From the NCBI RefSeq assembly GCF_963668165.1, contig NZ_OY764211.1, forward strand, positions 868,001-932,000: DNA of 64,000 bases. The letters run 5' to 3'. The notes beneath the pieces are model-generated. The model was not told the DNA's origin and ran no database searches. It was given only the letters and a program-made list of their open reading frames with translations. The DNA comes from Marispirochaeta sp. (GTDB lineage: Bacteria > Spirochaetota > Spirochaetia > JC444 > Marispirochaetaceae). Below are positions 23,843 through 31,539 of the stretch, piece after piece. Position numbers and translations under genes: made by a program. The number at the start of each line of letters is the position of its first letter. The stretch's first letter is position 1.

Positions 23843-25267
23843 TTACTGTTTTTGTGCCTGGTTGAGTATCTGACGGTCCCGCTGCAACAGGGCATTTCCT
23901 GAGAGATACTGCAGGCCTTCCTGTATAATTCGCTCCGCTTCAGAATACCGTTTTTCCTGAAAAAGAGAAACAAAGCGGTTATGGTAAAAAGCCGCCGCGT
24001 TATGGGTAAAGATATCCAGGGCCTGCTGTATTCTTGGGTCTGCCGATGTATGGAGTTCCTGTTCCTTAAGGTACTCAAGGGCAGCCAGATCTCCCTGGTT
24101 TTCGGCCACAGCTTTTGCGTGCCGGATTTGAAGGATTCCACGGTAGTCATTGTACGTTGAGTCAGATAAAAGACCCAGAGAACGCAGTTTTTCCAGTTCC
24201 ACCAGAGAATCAGCGGGAGCATGTTCATTACTGTATTTAAAGATCAATCCTTCTCCCACAATCTGCCGGTATTGCTGGTAATCATCCTTCCCGAGATCCC
24301 CCTTTTCATACCGGGAACGTAAAAGGGTAAGCCTCTCCTCTCCCCGCCCTTCCCGGCTTGCAATTACCGCGGCGTTATACAGCAAAGTATCGAGAATATC
24401 CGCATATTCGTCGTTATTTCCCCAACGGAGGCGTACCATATCAAGAAAAGCGAAGGCCTCATTAAAGCGCCTTTCCCCGTTCAGGACTGATATATAGTTG
24501 ATAAACTCCTTTATCAGCTCGGCCTTTATCCGTTCGGTCCCTGTCATGGCATAACGGTCGACTGCCAGGGGTACAGCAAGATCGATCCTGTTTTGACGCT
24601 GCAGTCTTGAGATCCTGTTCTGCAGGATGAGACCGATCAGCTCTTTTTCATCGATATCTGTCCGCAGATGGTACTTCCCAGGAGGAACATAGGTAAATCC
24701 TGTCTGACCAAAGGCGTTGGTGAACTCCCGCTTCTGTCCCGGATTGTAACCGTAGGGATTGGTTGTTTCCACATCTGTGCCGACACCGTCTTCTATAACC
24801 CGGCAAAAGGCATGGTCGGGTGTCACGACTCCCCGGACCGGCATTCCGGCATGCCGCGCAGCTATGGCGTAGATAACTGCCGAGGAGACGCAGTTATAGT
24901 TCCCGGTATCGAGGGTCACATTAATCAGCGTCTGGGGCTCCAGGTAACGGGTAAAAAGTCGTTCATGAAGATAATAAAGAACAGCTTCTCCCGGCGGAAC
25001 ATCAGCGGGCCGCTCTTTTATATATCCTGTCAAAGGCTGAAGCAGTCTCGCAATGCGTGAACGGTAGCGAGGAAGCTCTTCCGGTCCCAGACCTGAGGCG
25101 TGAAGAGCCGCATCAATCAGTTGAGGAACCGTCAACGGCGTGCGCTGTATTCCAACCGTGACAGCCCAGGGAGAGGGTTCAATACGGGGAAAATCGGAGG
25201 CCGCTAATGCTGAGACAATCAATATATAGATAACTGCATATATAGATGTTCTTTGAAGTCTTCCCAT
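23843..25267 (-). CDS. Exported transglutaminase-like protein with TPR-like helices
   Basis: This 474-residue protein has a signal peptide (IYAVIYILIVSALAAS) at the N-terminus. Residues ~125-170 contain a transglutaminase-like Cys-His-Asp triad: NYNCVSSAVIYAIAARH with the Cys, TPDHAFCRV with the His and GTDVETTNP with the Asp, as in the SirB1/transglutaminase family 2. The C-terminal half is helical repeats. The triad suggests a periplasmic protease- or amidase-like role; the substrate is unknown. It has its own promoter, separate from flgN, and is divergent from trxB. Confidence 0.8.
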   Translation of the reverse strand: MGRLQRTSIYAVIYILIVSALAASDFPRIEPSPWAVTVGIQRTPLTVPQLIDAALHASGLGPEELPRYRSRIARLLQPLTGYIKERPADVPPGEAVLYYLHERLFTRYLEPQTLINVTLDTGNYNCVSSAVIYAIAARHAGMPVRGVVTPDHAFCRVIEDGVGTDVETTNPYGYNPGQKREFTNAFGQTGFTYVPPGKYHLRTDIDEKELIGLILQNRISRLQRQNRIDLAVPLAVDRYAMTGTERIKAELIKEFINYISVLNGERRFNEAFAFLDMVRLRWGNNDEYADILDTLLYNAAVIASREGRGEERLTLLRSRYEKGDLGKDDYQQYRQIVGEGLIFKYSNEHAPADSLVELEKLRSLGLLSDSTYNDYRGILQIRHAKAVAENQGDLAALEYLKEQELHTSADPRIQQALDIFTHNAAAFYHNRFVSLFQEKRYSEAERIIQEGLQYLSGNALLQRDRQILNQAQKQ

Positions 25268-25274
25268 AGGCTGA

Positions 25275-25303
25275 ATATTACGGGTATACTACCATCGAAT
25301 CAA
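25275..25303 (-). promoter_or_regulatory. Sigma70 promoter of the transglutaminase-like gene
   Basis: On the minus strand TTGATT (25298-25303), 17 bases and TAATAT (25275-25280) form a reasonable vegetative promoter. The start would fall at about 25268, nearly on the ATG, so the ATG at 25267 may be leaderless or the true start may be further in. Confidence 0.45.
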
Positions 25304-25356
25304 GGAAAACTTGATTTTCTTTATATGGTTTAGATCAGAAAGAAGGAGCTTGAACA

Positions 25357-26277
25357 ATGCAGCCCCAGCGAGACCTGATTATAGTAGGCGCAGGAGCAGC
25401 GGGCTTGAGCGCCGCTTTATACGCCCTGGAAGCAGGCCTTAACACCCTTGTAATCGAAGAGATGGCCGCAGGAGGACAAGCCCTGGCAGTAAACGAACTG
25501 CTGAATTTTCCCGGCTTTCCGAATTCTCTAAGCGGGGTTGATTTCTCCATGCGCCTCGAGATGCAGGCCCGCAATCTTGGCGCAGAAATACTGAACACCT
25601 CCGTAGTGTCCCTGGTCCGAAAGAGTTCCGTTTTTATACTGGAAACAGGCAAGGGGCAACTGCAGTCAGCTGCAGTTATTCTGGCTACAGGTTCAAAGCC
25701 AAAACAGCTGGGAATTTCTGAAGAAAAGGATTATATCGGCAAGGGGGTCTCCTACTGTGCCGCCTGTGACGGCCCTTTCTTTAAACATAAACGTATCCTG
25801 GTAGTCGGGGGCGGCGACTCGGCCTGCGATGAAGCGATGTACCTGTCGGAGCTTTCAGAAAAGATAAGCCTTGTTCATCAGGGTGAGCACCTGAAGGCAC
25901 GTTCCGTGCTGGCAGAAAAGGTGCGAAGAAATCCACGCATCAAACTCTACCCTGATACAGAAATAGCCGGCATTCAAGGTCAGCAGAAAGTGCAGTCAGC
26001 GATTCTGAAAAATAACCGAACCGGAGAAACTGCAGAGCATCATACCGACGCGGTTTTTGTTTTTATTGGATCGATTCCCCGCAGCGAACTCGCTGCAGGA
26101 GTCCGGAAAGATAAGCAGAACAGGCTGCTTACAAATGACAGGATGGAAACAAGTGTTCCCGGATTATTCGCCGCCGGAGAAGTACGGAACACTCCGTTCC
26201 GACAACTGGTTGTCGCTGCCGGAGAGGGTGCTGTCGCGGCGAAAAGCGCCGCCGAGTATATTAAAGCCAAGTCGTAA
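25357..26277 (+). CDS. trxB: Thioredoxin reductase
   Basis: This flavoenzyme reduces thioredoxin with NADPH. The N-terminal FAD site is DLIIVGAGAAGLSAALYA, the redox pair is CAACDG (usual form CATCDG, so the middle Thr is Ala), and the NADPH site is ILVVGGGDSACDEAMYL. A late GLFAAGEVRNTPFRQLVVAAGEG is also diagnostic. The 306 residues match the low-molecular-weight type. AAGGAG lies 8 bases before the ATG. The GH3 gene follows after 4 bases, an unrelated function in the same transcript. Confidence 0.95.
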   Translation: MQPQRDLIIVGAGAAGLSAALYALEAGLNTLVIEEMAAGGQALAVNELLNFPGFPNSLSGVDFSMRLEMQARNLGAEILNTSVVSLVRKSSVFILETGKGQLQSAAVILATGSKPKQLGISEEKDYIGKGVSYCAACDGPFFKHKRILVVGGGDSACDEAMYLSELSEKISLVHQGEHLKARSVLAEKVRRNPRIKLYPDTEIAGIQGQQKVQSAILKNNRTGETAEHHTDAVFVFIGSIPRSELAAGVRKDKQNRLLTNDRMETSVPGLFAAGEVRNTPFRQLVVAAGEGAVAAKSAAEYIKAKS

Positions 26278-26281
26278 CGGC

Positions 26282-27997
26282 ATGAGGATTCCGCTAAAGT
26301 TTTCCATCCATAACAAACTGCGCAAACTGCTGATGATGCCGTTTTTACTGGCAGCACTGCATCATGGTGCAGGAGCGGAGACTTTCATCTGGAGTAATCG
26401 GGATTTAGCTGCCTCCCAGGCATTTTCCATGGCATCTTCCATGAGCGAGGAAGAGCTTCTTGGACAGGTTTTTATGATAGGTTTCAGAGGGCCCGGCGCG
26501 GATCCGGAAATACTCTCCTGGATCCGGGAAAAACACATTGGCGGGGTTAAGGTATTTGGCTGGAACGGTGAAGACCTGGAGGCTCTTGCCGGGGCTGCTG
26601 GCACAATGCAGCAAACAGCTGTGGAAAGCGGTCAGGGGATACCTCTGTTTATTGCTACCGACCAGGAAGGGGGATGGGTACGGCACGTTAAAGGCCGGAC
26701 CTCCATAACCCCGGGGAATATGGGTATTGCCGCCGGCGGTCTTCCCTACGATGCCTACACAACAGGAAAACTCATTGGGGCCGAACTGCGTGCCCTGGGC
26801 ATAAATATGAATTTCGCCCCCACCGTGGATGTCTATGTCAATCCGGAAGCCCATGTAATCGGCCCCAGGGCTTTTTCCTCGGATCCTGTGACCGTCGGGG
26901 TTATGTCCCAGGCTTTTTATCATGGAATGCGCTCAGAGGGGATAATATCTACAGCAAAGCATTTTCCAGGCCACGGCAACGCCGATCAGGATTCCCACGG
27001 ATTCCTTCCCATTATCAATGATGATCTTGATACCGTAATGGAACGGGATCTTCTCCCATACCAGATGCTTATTCCCGAAGGGCTTCCCGCGATCATGACC
27101 GGTCACCTTGCCTTTCCTGCTATAACCGGAGACACGACCCCAGCCTCCCTTTCGGAAAAACTTATTCGTGATCTTCTTCGTAAACGCCTCGGATTCCAGG
27201 GAATCGTGATTACCGATGACCTCAGGATGAACGGAGCGCAATACGGCGGAGAAAGCATTCCCCAGGCAGCAGAAGCTGCCCTGCGTGCCGGAAACGACAT
27301 GATCATGATATCCCTGGATTCGCGTCTTCACCAGCAAGTCTGGAACCATCTGTCCCGTGTCCTTAAAAACGATCCGGCTTTCAAGGATATTCTGCTGAAG
27401 GCGGCTACCAGGATTTTATCAGTTAAGGAGGAATACCTGAATCGTCCATGGTCGGTACCGCTTAAACCCGATATCTCCTCGTTACGACAGGCTATCCCGG
27501 CGGATTCAGACTATCTTTTTCAGCAGGCCTGCAGAGCCCTGACATCCATCTCTGCGGTGGGACTGCCCCTTGATTCTTCAGACAGGATACTCCTTGCGGG
27601 TCAGCTTGGAGGCTTTTTTCGGGAGGGGCAAAAGCGTTTTCCAAATGCCGATGTCTTTGATTTTTCCTATAATCCTTTCTATTCTGCGCCGCCCGGTGCA
27701 GCAGCAGGAATACTGCGCCGGGCGGAGAAATACGACCGCATAGTCTTTCTCCTGGCAACACCGGGCAGTACGGAGGTACTTAAGGAGATTGTCAGAAAAT
27801 CAGCAGGATTAAAAGAGCGGCTGGTTATTATCTCGGTACTGACCCCGGTCTATCTCTTCGAGATGGATTGGATCCGCACTGCTCTGGCTGCCTATGGTAC
27901 AGGAGATGAATCCTTTGCCGCGGCCTTTGCCGCCCTTGCAGGCGATTTTATTCCCCATGGAAAACTTCCTGTAAGTGAGCTCACCTTTACAGAATGA
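26282..27997 (+). CDS. Exported glycoside hydrolase family 3 (NagZ-like beta-N-acetylhexosaminidase)
   Basis: The 571-residue protein has a hydrophobic signal segment (KLLMMPFLLAALHHGAGAE) and the GH3 barrel motifs: FMIGFRGP, TDQEGGWV, the NFAPTVDV loop, KHFPGHGNADQDSHG with the catalytic His/Asp pair of NagZ-type enzymes, and ITDDLRMNG with the likely nucleophile Asp. It should act on N-acetylglucosamine-containing polymers such as peptidoglycan or chitin fragments in the periplasm. A frame open further upstream overlaps trxB and looks non-coding. The C-terminal ~170 residues are a second domain. Confidence 0.87.
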   Translation: MRIPLKFSIHNKLRKLLMMPFLLAALHHGAGAETFIWSNRDLAASQAFSMASSMSEEELLGQVFMIGFRGPGADPEILSWIREKHIGGVKVFGWNGEDLEALAGAAGTMQQTAVESGQGIPLFIATDQEGGWVRHVKGRTSITPGNMGIAAGGLPYDAYTTGKLIGAELRALGINMNFAPTVDVYVNPEAHVIGPRAFSSDPVTVGVMSQAFYHGMRSEGIISTAKHFPGHGNADQDSHGFLPIINDDLDTVMERDLLPYQMLIPEGLPAIMTGHLAFPAITGDTTPASLSEKLIRDLLRKRLGFQGIVITDDLRMNGAQYGGESIPQAAEAALRAGNDMIMISLDSRLHQQVWNHLSRVLKNDPAFKDILLKAATRILSVKEEYLNRPWSVPLKPDISSLRQAIPADSDYLFQQACRALTSISAVGLPLDSSDRILLAGQLGGFFREGQKRFPNADVFDFSYNPFYSAPPGAAAGILRRAEKYDRIVFLLATPGSTEVLKEIVRKSAGLKERLVIISVLTPVYLFEMDWIRTALAAYGTGDESFAAAFAALAGDFIPHGKLPVSELTFTE

Positions 27998-28851
27998 ATC
28001 CTATGCTGCAACCGTATAATCCAGGGTATAACGCCGCTGTTTCCGATTTTCTCCTGAGCCGGGAGGAGTACTGGACAGCCCTGACCTCCAGGGTATTTTT
28101 AAAAGGCCGGCTGCGGCCGCCCCGCAGCATTGAGGAGCTGTATCTGCTTGCCGACGGGCAGCAGCTTAACGGTGTTATTTATCATGAGCCTGCAGGATTC
28201 ACCTTTCCCGCCCTTATTCCGCCCCTTAGTCCCCATGAGAACGCAGCCCTGTCGGATGCCCTGAAATCCTTCAGGAAAATCACGACACTTATGGGAAACC
28301 GTTATATAGTAGACAGTTGTATCGCGGCACTTGGAAAACCGCCGGCTTACCGCGTCAATTATCTTCACATGGTGCGGCAACCAAAGGCAGTAATACTCAC
28401 CCCTGAGTCTGTTATACCCAGGGAATTTTTTGAGCGTCTGAAACCCGGCCAGGTCCGTGAGGTCTATCCCATGCAGCGGGCATACGAGATTGAAGAGGTA
28501 CTGCTGGAACCGGAGAGATTCAATCCCCTTATCTGCATGAACCATTTGCGGGAAGCCCTCAAAAAACAGGTGATATACGCGACCAGGATTAATGGCAGTC
28601 TGGTTGCCAAGGCTGGAACAAACGCTATCGGAGTAAACTGGGTGCAGCTGGGAGGTATCTTTACCCTGCCGGGATTCCGGGGACGGGGTGTGGCGCAGAG
28701 GCTCATGATGCATCTGCTGGCTAACCTGGAAAAACAGGGATTTGGTGCGACTCTCTTTGTGAAGTCCGAGAACATACCCGCAGTCAGCCTGTACAGGCGG
28801 GTCGGATTTTCCGATGTTGCGCCTTTTTCCATTGCCTACTATCTGCGTTAA
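27994..28851 (+). CDS. GNAT-family acetyltransferase
   Basis: This 285-residue protein has a C-terminal GNAT fold. Motif A is FTLPGFRGRGVAQRLMMHLL, the acetyl-CoA binding pyrophosphate loop, followed by ATLFVKSENIPAVSLYRRVGF, the usual motif B. The N-terminal ~150 residues contain a region with YLLADGQQLNGVIYHEP but no clear second GNAT signature. The substrate is unknown. It overlaps the GH3 stop by 4 bases, so the two are coupled; a role in sugar or peptide modification is a guess from context. Confidence 0.82.
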   Translation: MNPMLQPYNPGYNAAVSDFLLSREEYWTALTSRVFLKGRLRPPRSIEELYLLADGQQLNGVIYHEPAGFTFPALIPPLSPHENAALSDALKSFRKITTLMGNRYIVDSCIAALGKPPAYRVNYLHMVRQPKAVILTPESVIPREFFERLKPGQVREVYPMQRAYEIEEVLLEPERFNPLICMNHLREALKKQVIYATRINGSLVAKAGTNAIGVNWVQLGGIFTLPGFRGRGVAQRLMMHLLANLEKQGFGATLFVKSENIPAVSLYRRVGFSDVAPFSIAYYLR

Positions 28852-28898
28852 TTCAGCACCCTTTTCCATCCACGTTAAGCAGGATATACTCCTACACT

Positions 28899-30455
28899 AT
28901 GCCCTTACAGAACCCTTTGAAGATCCTGATGGTGTCCAGCGAAGCTGTTCCTTTTGCAAAATCCGGCGGCCTGGCAGATATGGTGGGCTCCCTTACAAAA
29001 CATTTATCCGGATTAGGACACGATGTAAAACTGCTGCTTCCCTGCTACAAGGGTATTGAATATGAAAAGAAAGAGACTATTCACCTCACTGTGAATGTCG
29101 GGTTCCACAGCGCTGACATAACCTGCAGCACAACTACGCTTCCCGGCAGCGAGGCTTCGGTATATCTTATAGAGCACCCGTTTTTTACAGACCGGGAAGG
29201 TATTTACGGCAACCACGACGAGGAGTTCTTCGCGGACAATGCCAAACGCTTTGCACTGCTCTCCCGTACTGTGTTTTCTCTTGTCCGTGCCCTTGACTGG
29301 CAGCCTGATATAATACACAGCCATGACTGGCCCACCGCCCTTGTACCGATATATCTGAGGACACTGGAAAAAGACCTCGGCGACAGGGGAACAATTTCGC
29401 TTTTTACCATCCACAATATAGGATACCAGGGGATTTTTTCTCTCCATGATCTTCACTATACACGCCTGCGGGTAAAGGACATGTGCCCAAAAGATGAGGA
29501 ACACATTGATCAGCTGAATCTCCTGCGCGGCGGTATTCGCTGTGCCGATTATGTGAATACGGTATCACCGCAGTATGCCAGGGAGATCCGCACTCCCCGG
29601 TTCGGACACGGACTTGAAAAGGAGCTGGAAGAACGTCGCGAGGACCTGTTCGGAATCCTGAACGGAATAGATACCGAAATATGGAACCCCGAAACCGATC
29701 CTCTGCTGCCGCTGAAGTTTTCCAGAAACAGTCTTGAGAAAAAGCAGCAGGTTAAAAATGCCCTTCAGAAACGGGCGGGGCTGCCCCTGAACAGTGATGT
29801 TCCCCTGATAGGAATGGTTTCAAGACTCGTGGAGCAGAAGGGTTTTCTGGAACTCTGCGGCCCGGAAGAAACCAGCCTGCAGCAGATCCTTGCCGAGATG
29901 AAATGTCAGTTCATAATCCTCGGCACAGGAGAACAGTGGTGCGAGGAGGCCTTGAGAGCCCTTGATGCAAAGTTCGCGAACCTCTATGTCAATACAGGAT
30001 TTGACGAAGAGCTGGCCCACCTGATCGAAGGAGGAAGCGACTTTTTTCTTATGCCCTCCCGTTATGAACCCTGCGGCCTGAATCAGATGTATTCCCTGCG
30101 ATATGGAACCATACCAATCGTCCGCAGAACGGGAGGATTAGCGGATACAGTTATAGGTCAGACAGAAAACCCGTCGGCGGAAAACGGTCTTCTGTTTAAC
30201 GACATGAGTGGGGAGGCAATTCGCTCCGCCATTGCTGAAGCACTCCGGATATACAGGGAGGAACCGGAAAGAATACAGCGTATGCGGACCAACGGAATGG
30301 CTGGGGATTTTTCCTGGGACCACTCAGCACAGCGTTATGTTGAACTCTATCGTTACGGTCTCCGTCGCAGACATATTCCAGATTGCGACAGGCCCCTTAA
30401 TACTGAGACGCGATCTTCTTTTCCAGACGGTGAATCCGGTGTACAAAGTCCCTGA
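28899..30455 (+). CDS. glgA: Glycogen synthase (ADP-glucose)
   Basis: This GT5 enzyme transfers glucose from ADP-glucose to growing glycogen. The N-terminal KILMVSSEAVPFAKSGGLADM contains the KxGGL substrate-binding loop; DIIHSHDWPTALVPIYL, IHNIGYQGIF, TVSPQYA and the C-terminal LMPSRYEPCGLNQMYSLRYGTIPIVRRTGGLADTV are typical. The 518 residues fit. The 3' end overlaps the convergent mrfB by 59 bases. glgC, which makes its substrate, is 3.5 kb downstream on the same strand with its own promoter. Confidence 0.96.
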   Translation: MPLQNPLKILMVSSEAVPFAKSGGLADMVGSLTKHLSGLGHDVKLLLPCYKGIEYEKKETIHLTVNVGFHSADITCSTTTLPGSEASVYLIEHPFFTDREGIYGNHDEEFFADNAKRFALLSRTVFSLVRALDWQPDIIHSHDWPTALVPIYLRTLEKDLGDRGTISLFTIHNIGYQGIFSLHDLHYTRLRVKDMCPKDEEHIDQLNLLRGGIRCADYVNTVSPQYAREIRTPRFGHGLEKELEERREDLFGILNGIDTEIWNPETDPLLPLKFSRNSLEKKQQVKNALQKRAGLPLNSDVPLIGMVSRLVEQKGFLELCGPEETSLQQILAEMKCQFIILGTGEQWCEEALRALDAKFANLYVNTGFDEELAHLIEGGSDFFLMPSRYEPCGLNQMYSLRYGTIPIVRRTGGLADTVIGQTENPSAENGLLFNDMSGEAIRSAIAEALRIYREEPERIQRMRTNGMAGDFSWDHSAQRYVELYRYGLRRRHIPDCDRPLNTETRSSFPDGESGVQSP

Positions 30456-31539
30456 CTCTGGATTGTGACGACCCTGAACGCTCCGCAGCAGCCAGGCCCT
30501 GTCTGGCCCAGTTCTCCGCTTCATCGTAGCGTTTTTCCCGATGTTCATAATATTTTGCCAGCTCTTCACACACAGCGGGATCTGCCATATGGGCCATGGC
30601 GCGCCAAAGCTCCAGGGCCCTGGTTATTTGTCTGTTTCGCTTCAGGTATAGTGCCAGCAGGCGGCCCGCGCGAAAATCTCCGCATTGCCACGCGGCGCTG
30701 AGATACTCTGCTCCCCGCTGGTCCCCCCTGGAAAGTAGATAAAGTCCCAGGGAACGCTGATCGGCCAGACCATGGCCGGATGGTGCAAGAAAAAGCTCTT
30801 CCAGAATTTTCCAGAGCCTCTCCAGGCTGAGAATATCCTGCCGGTGATGACTGAAAATATCCATGAGCAGCCCCGCGTCAGCCGTGCGCAGGAAACTGAA
30901 CCAGCGTTCCGGAACATCGCTGCCGGGAAGGTCTCCCTTCCGTTCCAGTCCCAGAATACGACGTTCGATATTCCCCAGAGAACAGGACCCCACCGCATCA
31001 CGCCACAGTCTGCGACTTATGTATAACAGATCCAGATGCCTGGTAAAGCTGAAAGTAAAACCGTGCATCAGACCCCGGGTCTTCAGCAGAGAGGCATCAA
31101 AAGACTTTCCGTTATAACTGACAAAATGAGGCCGCCTCTCCACCCGCTGTCGGATATGGCCCAGGAATTCAGCCTCCCCGGGATAATCAGAAAGAAAATA
31201 CTGCTCCAGCAGAAATCCCCCGTCGATGTAGCTGCCAAAACCGGCAAGAAATGCCAGGGTTCCCGCGCCGGAGGACAATCCGCTTGTTTCCAGGTCGAAA
31301 AAAAGGAGTTCCACCGAGTCCTGGTCCGCTGGCAGCAGCAGCCCGGAGATCTTTTGCGGAGGGATAATTCCCGGCAGAAACTCCCTGCGGAAAAAAGTGT
31401 ACTCCCCGATTTGCCGGAAACCGGGAATCTTCAGGTTCCGCACAGCCCTGGAAGAATCCGTAACAGTTTTATTCTGAATCGAACTCTCCCTGAAGTTCCT
31501 CAGCTGCTTCAAGCGTGAGGTCAATCCTGAGCGCGGCAT
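30397..31539 (-). CDS. mrfB: MrfB (YprB) 3'-5' exonuclease of the mitomycin repair pair
   Basis: This 380-residue protein has an RNase H-like DEDD exonuclease core: LLFFDLETSG (first Asp/Glu), FVSYNGKSFD (second Asp) and FSHHRQDILSLERL (His/Asp). The C-terminal ~80 residues are helical repeats with AKYYEHREKRYDEAENWARQG, similar to TPR. In Bacillus, MrfB acts with the helicase MrfA to excise mitomycin and related adducts; the paired genes and 1-base overlap with mrfA support the same assignment here. The last 59 bases overlap glgA on the other strand. Confidence 0.88.
   Translation of the reverse strand: MPRSGLTSRLKQLRNFRESSIQNKTVTDSSRAVRNLKIPGFRQIGEYTFFRREFLPGIIPPQKISGLLLPADQDSVELLFFDLETSGLSSGAGTLAFLAGFGSYIDGGFLLEQYFLSDYPGEAEFLGHIRQRVERRPHFVSYNGKSFDASLLKTRGLMHGFTFSFTRHLDLLYISRRLWRDAVGSCSLGNIERRILGLERKGDLPGSDVPERWFSFLRTADAGLLMDIFSHHRQDILSLERLWKILEELFLAPSGHGLADQRSLGLYLLSRGDQRGAEYLSAAWQCGDFRAGRLLALYLKRNRQITRALELWRAMAHMADPAVCEELAKYYEHREKRYDEAENWARQGLAAAERSGSSQSRVRDFVHRIHRLEKKIASQY

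Noticed and set aside
28099..28869. 256-codon minus-strand frame opposite the GNAT gene
   Set aside because: The plus-strand GNAT motifs are clear and the operon runs plus; the antisense frame is a shadow.
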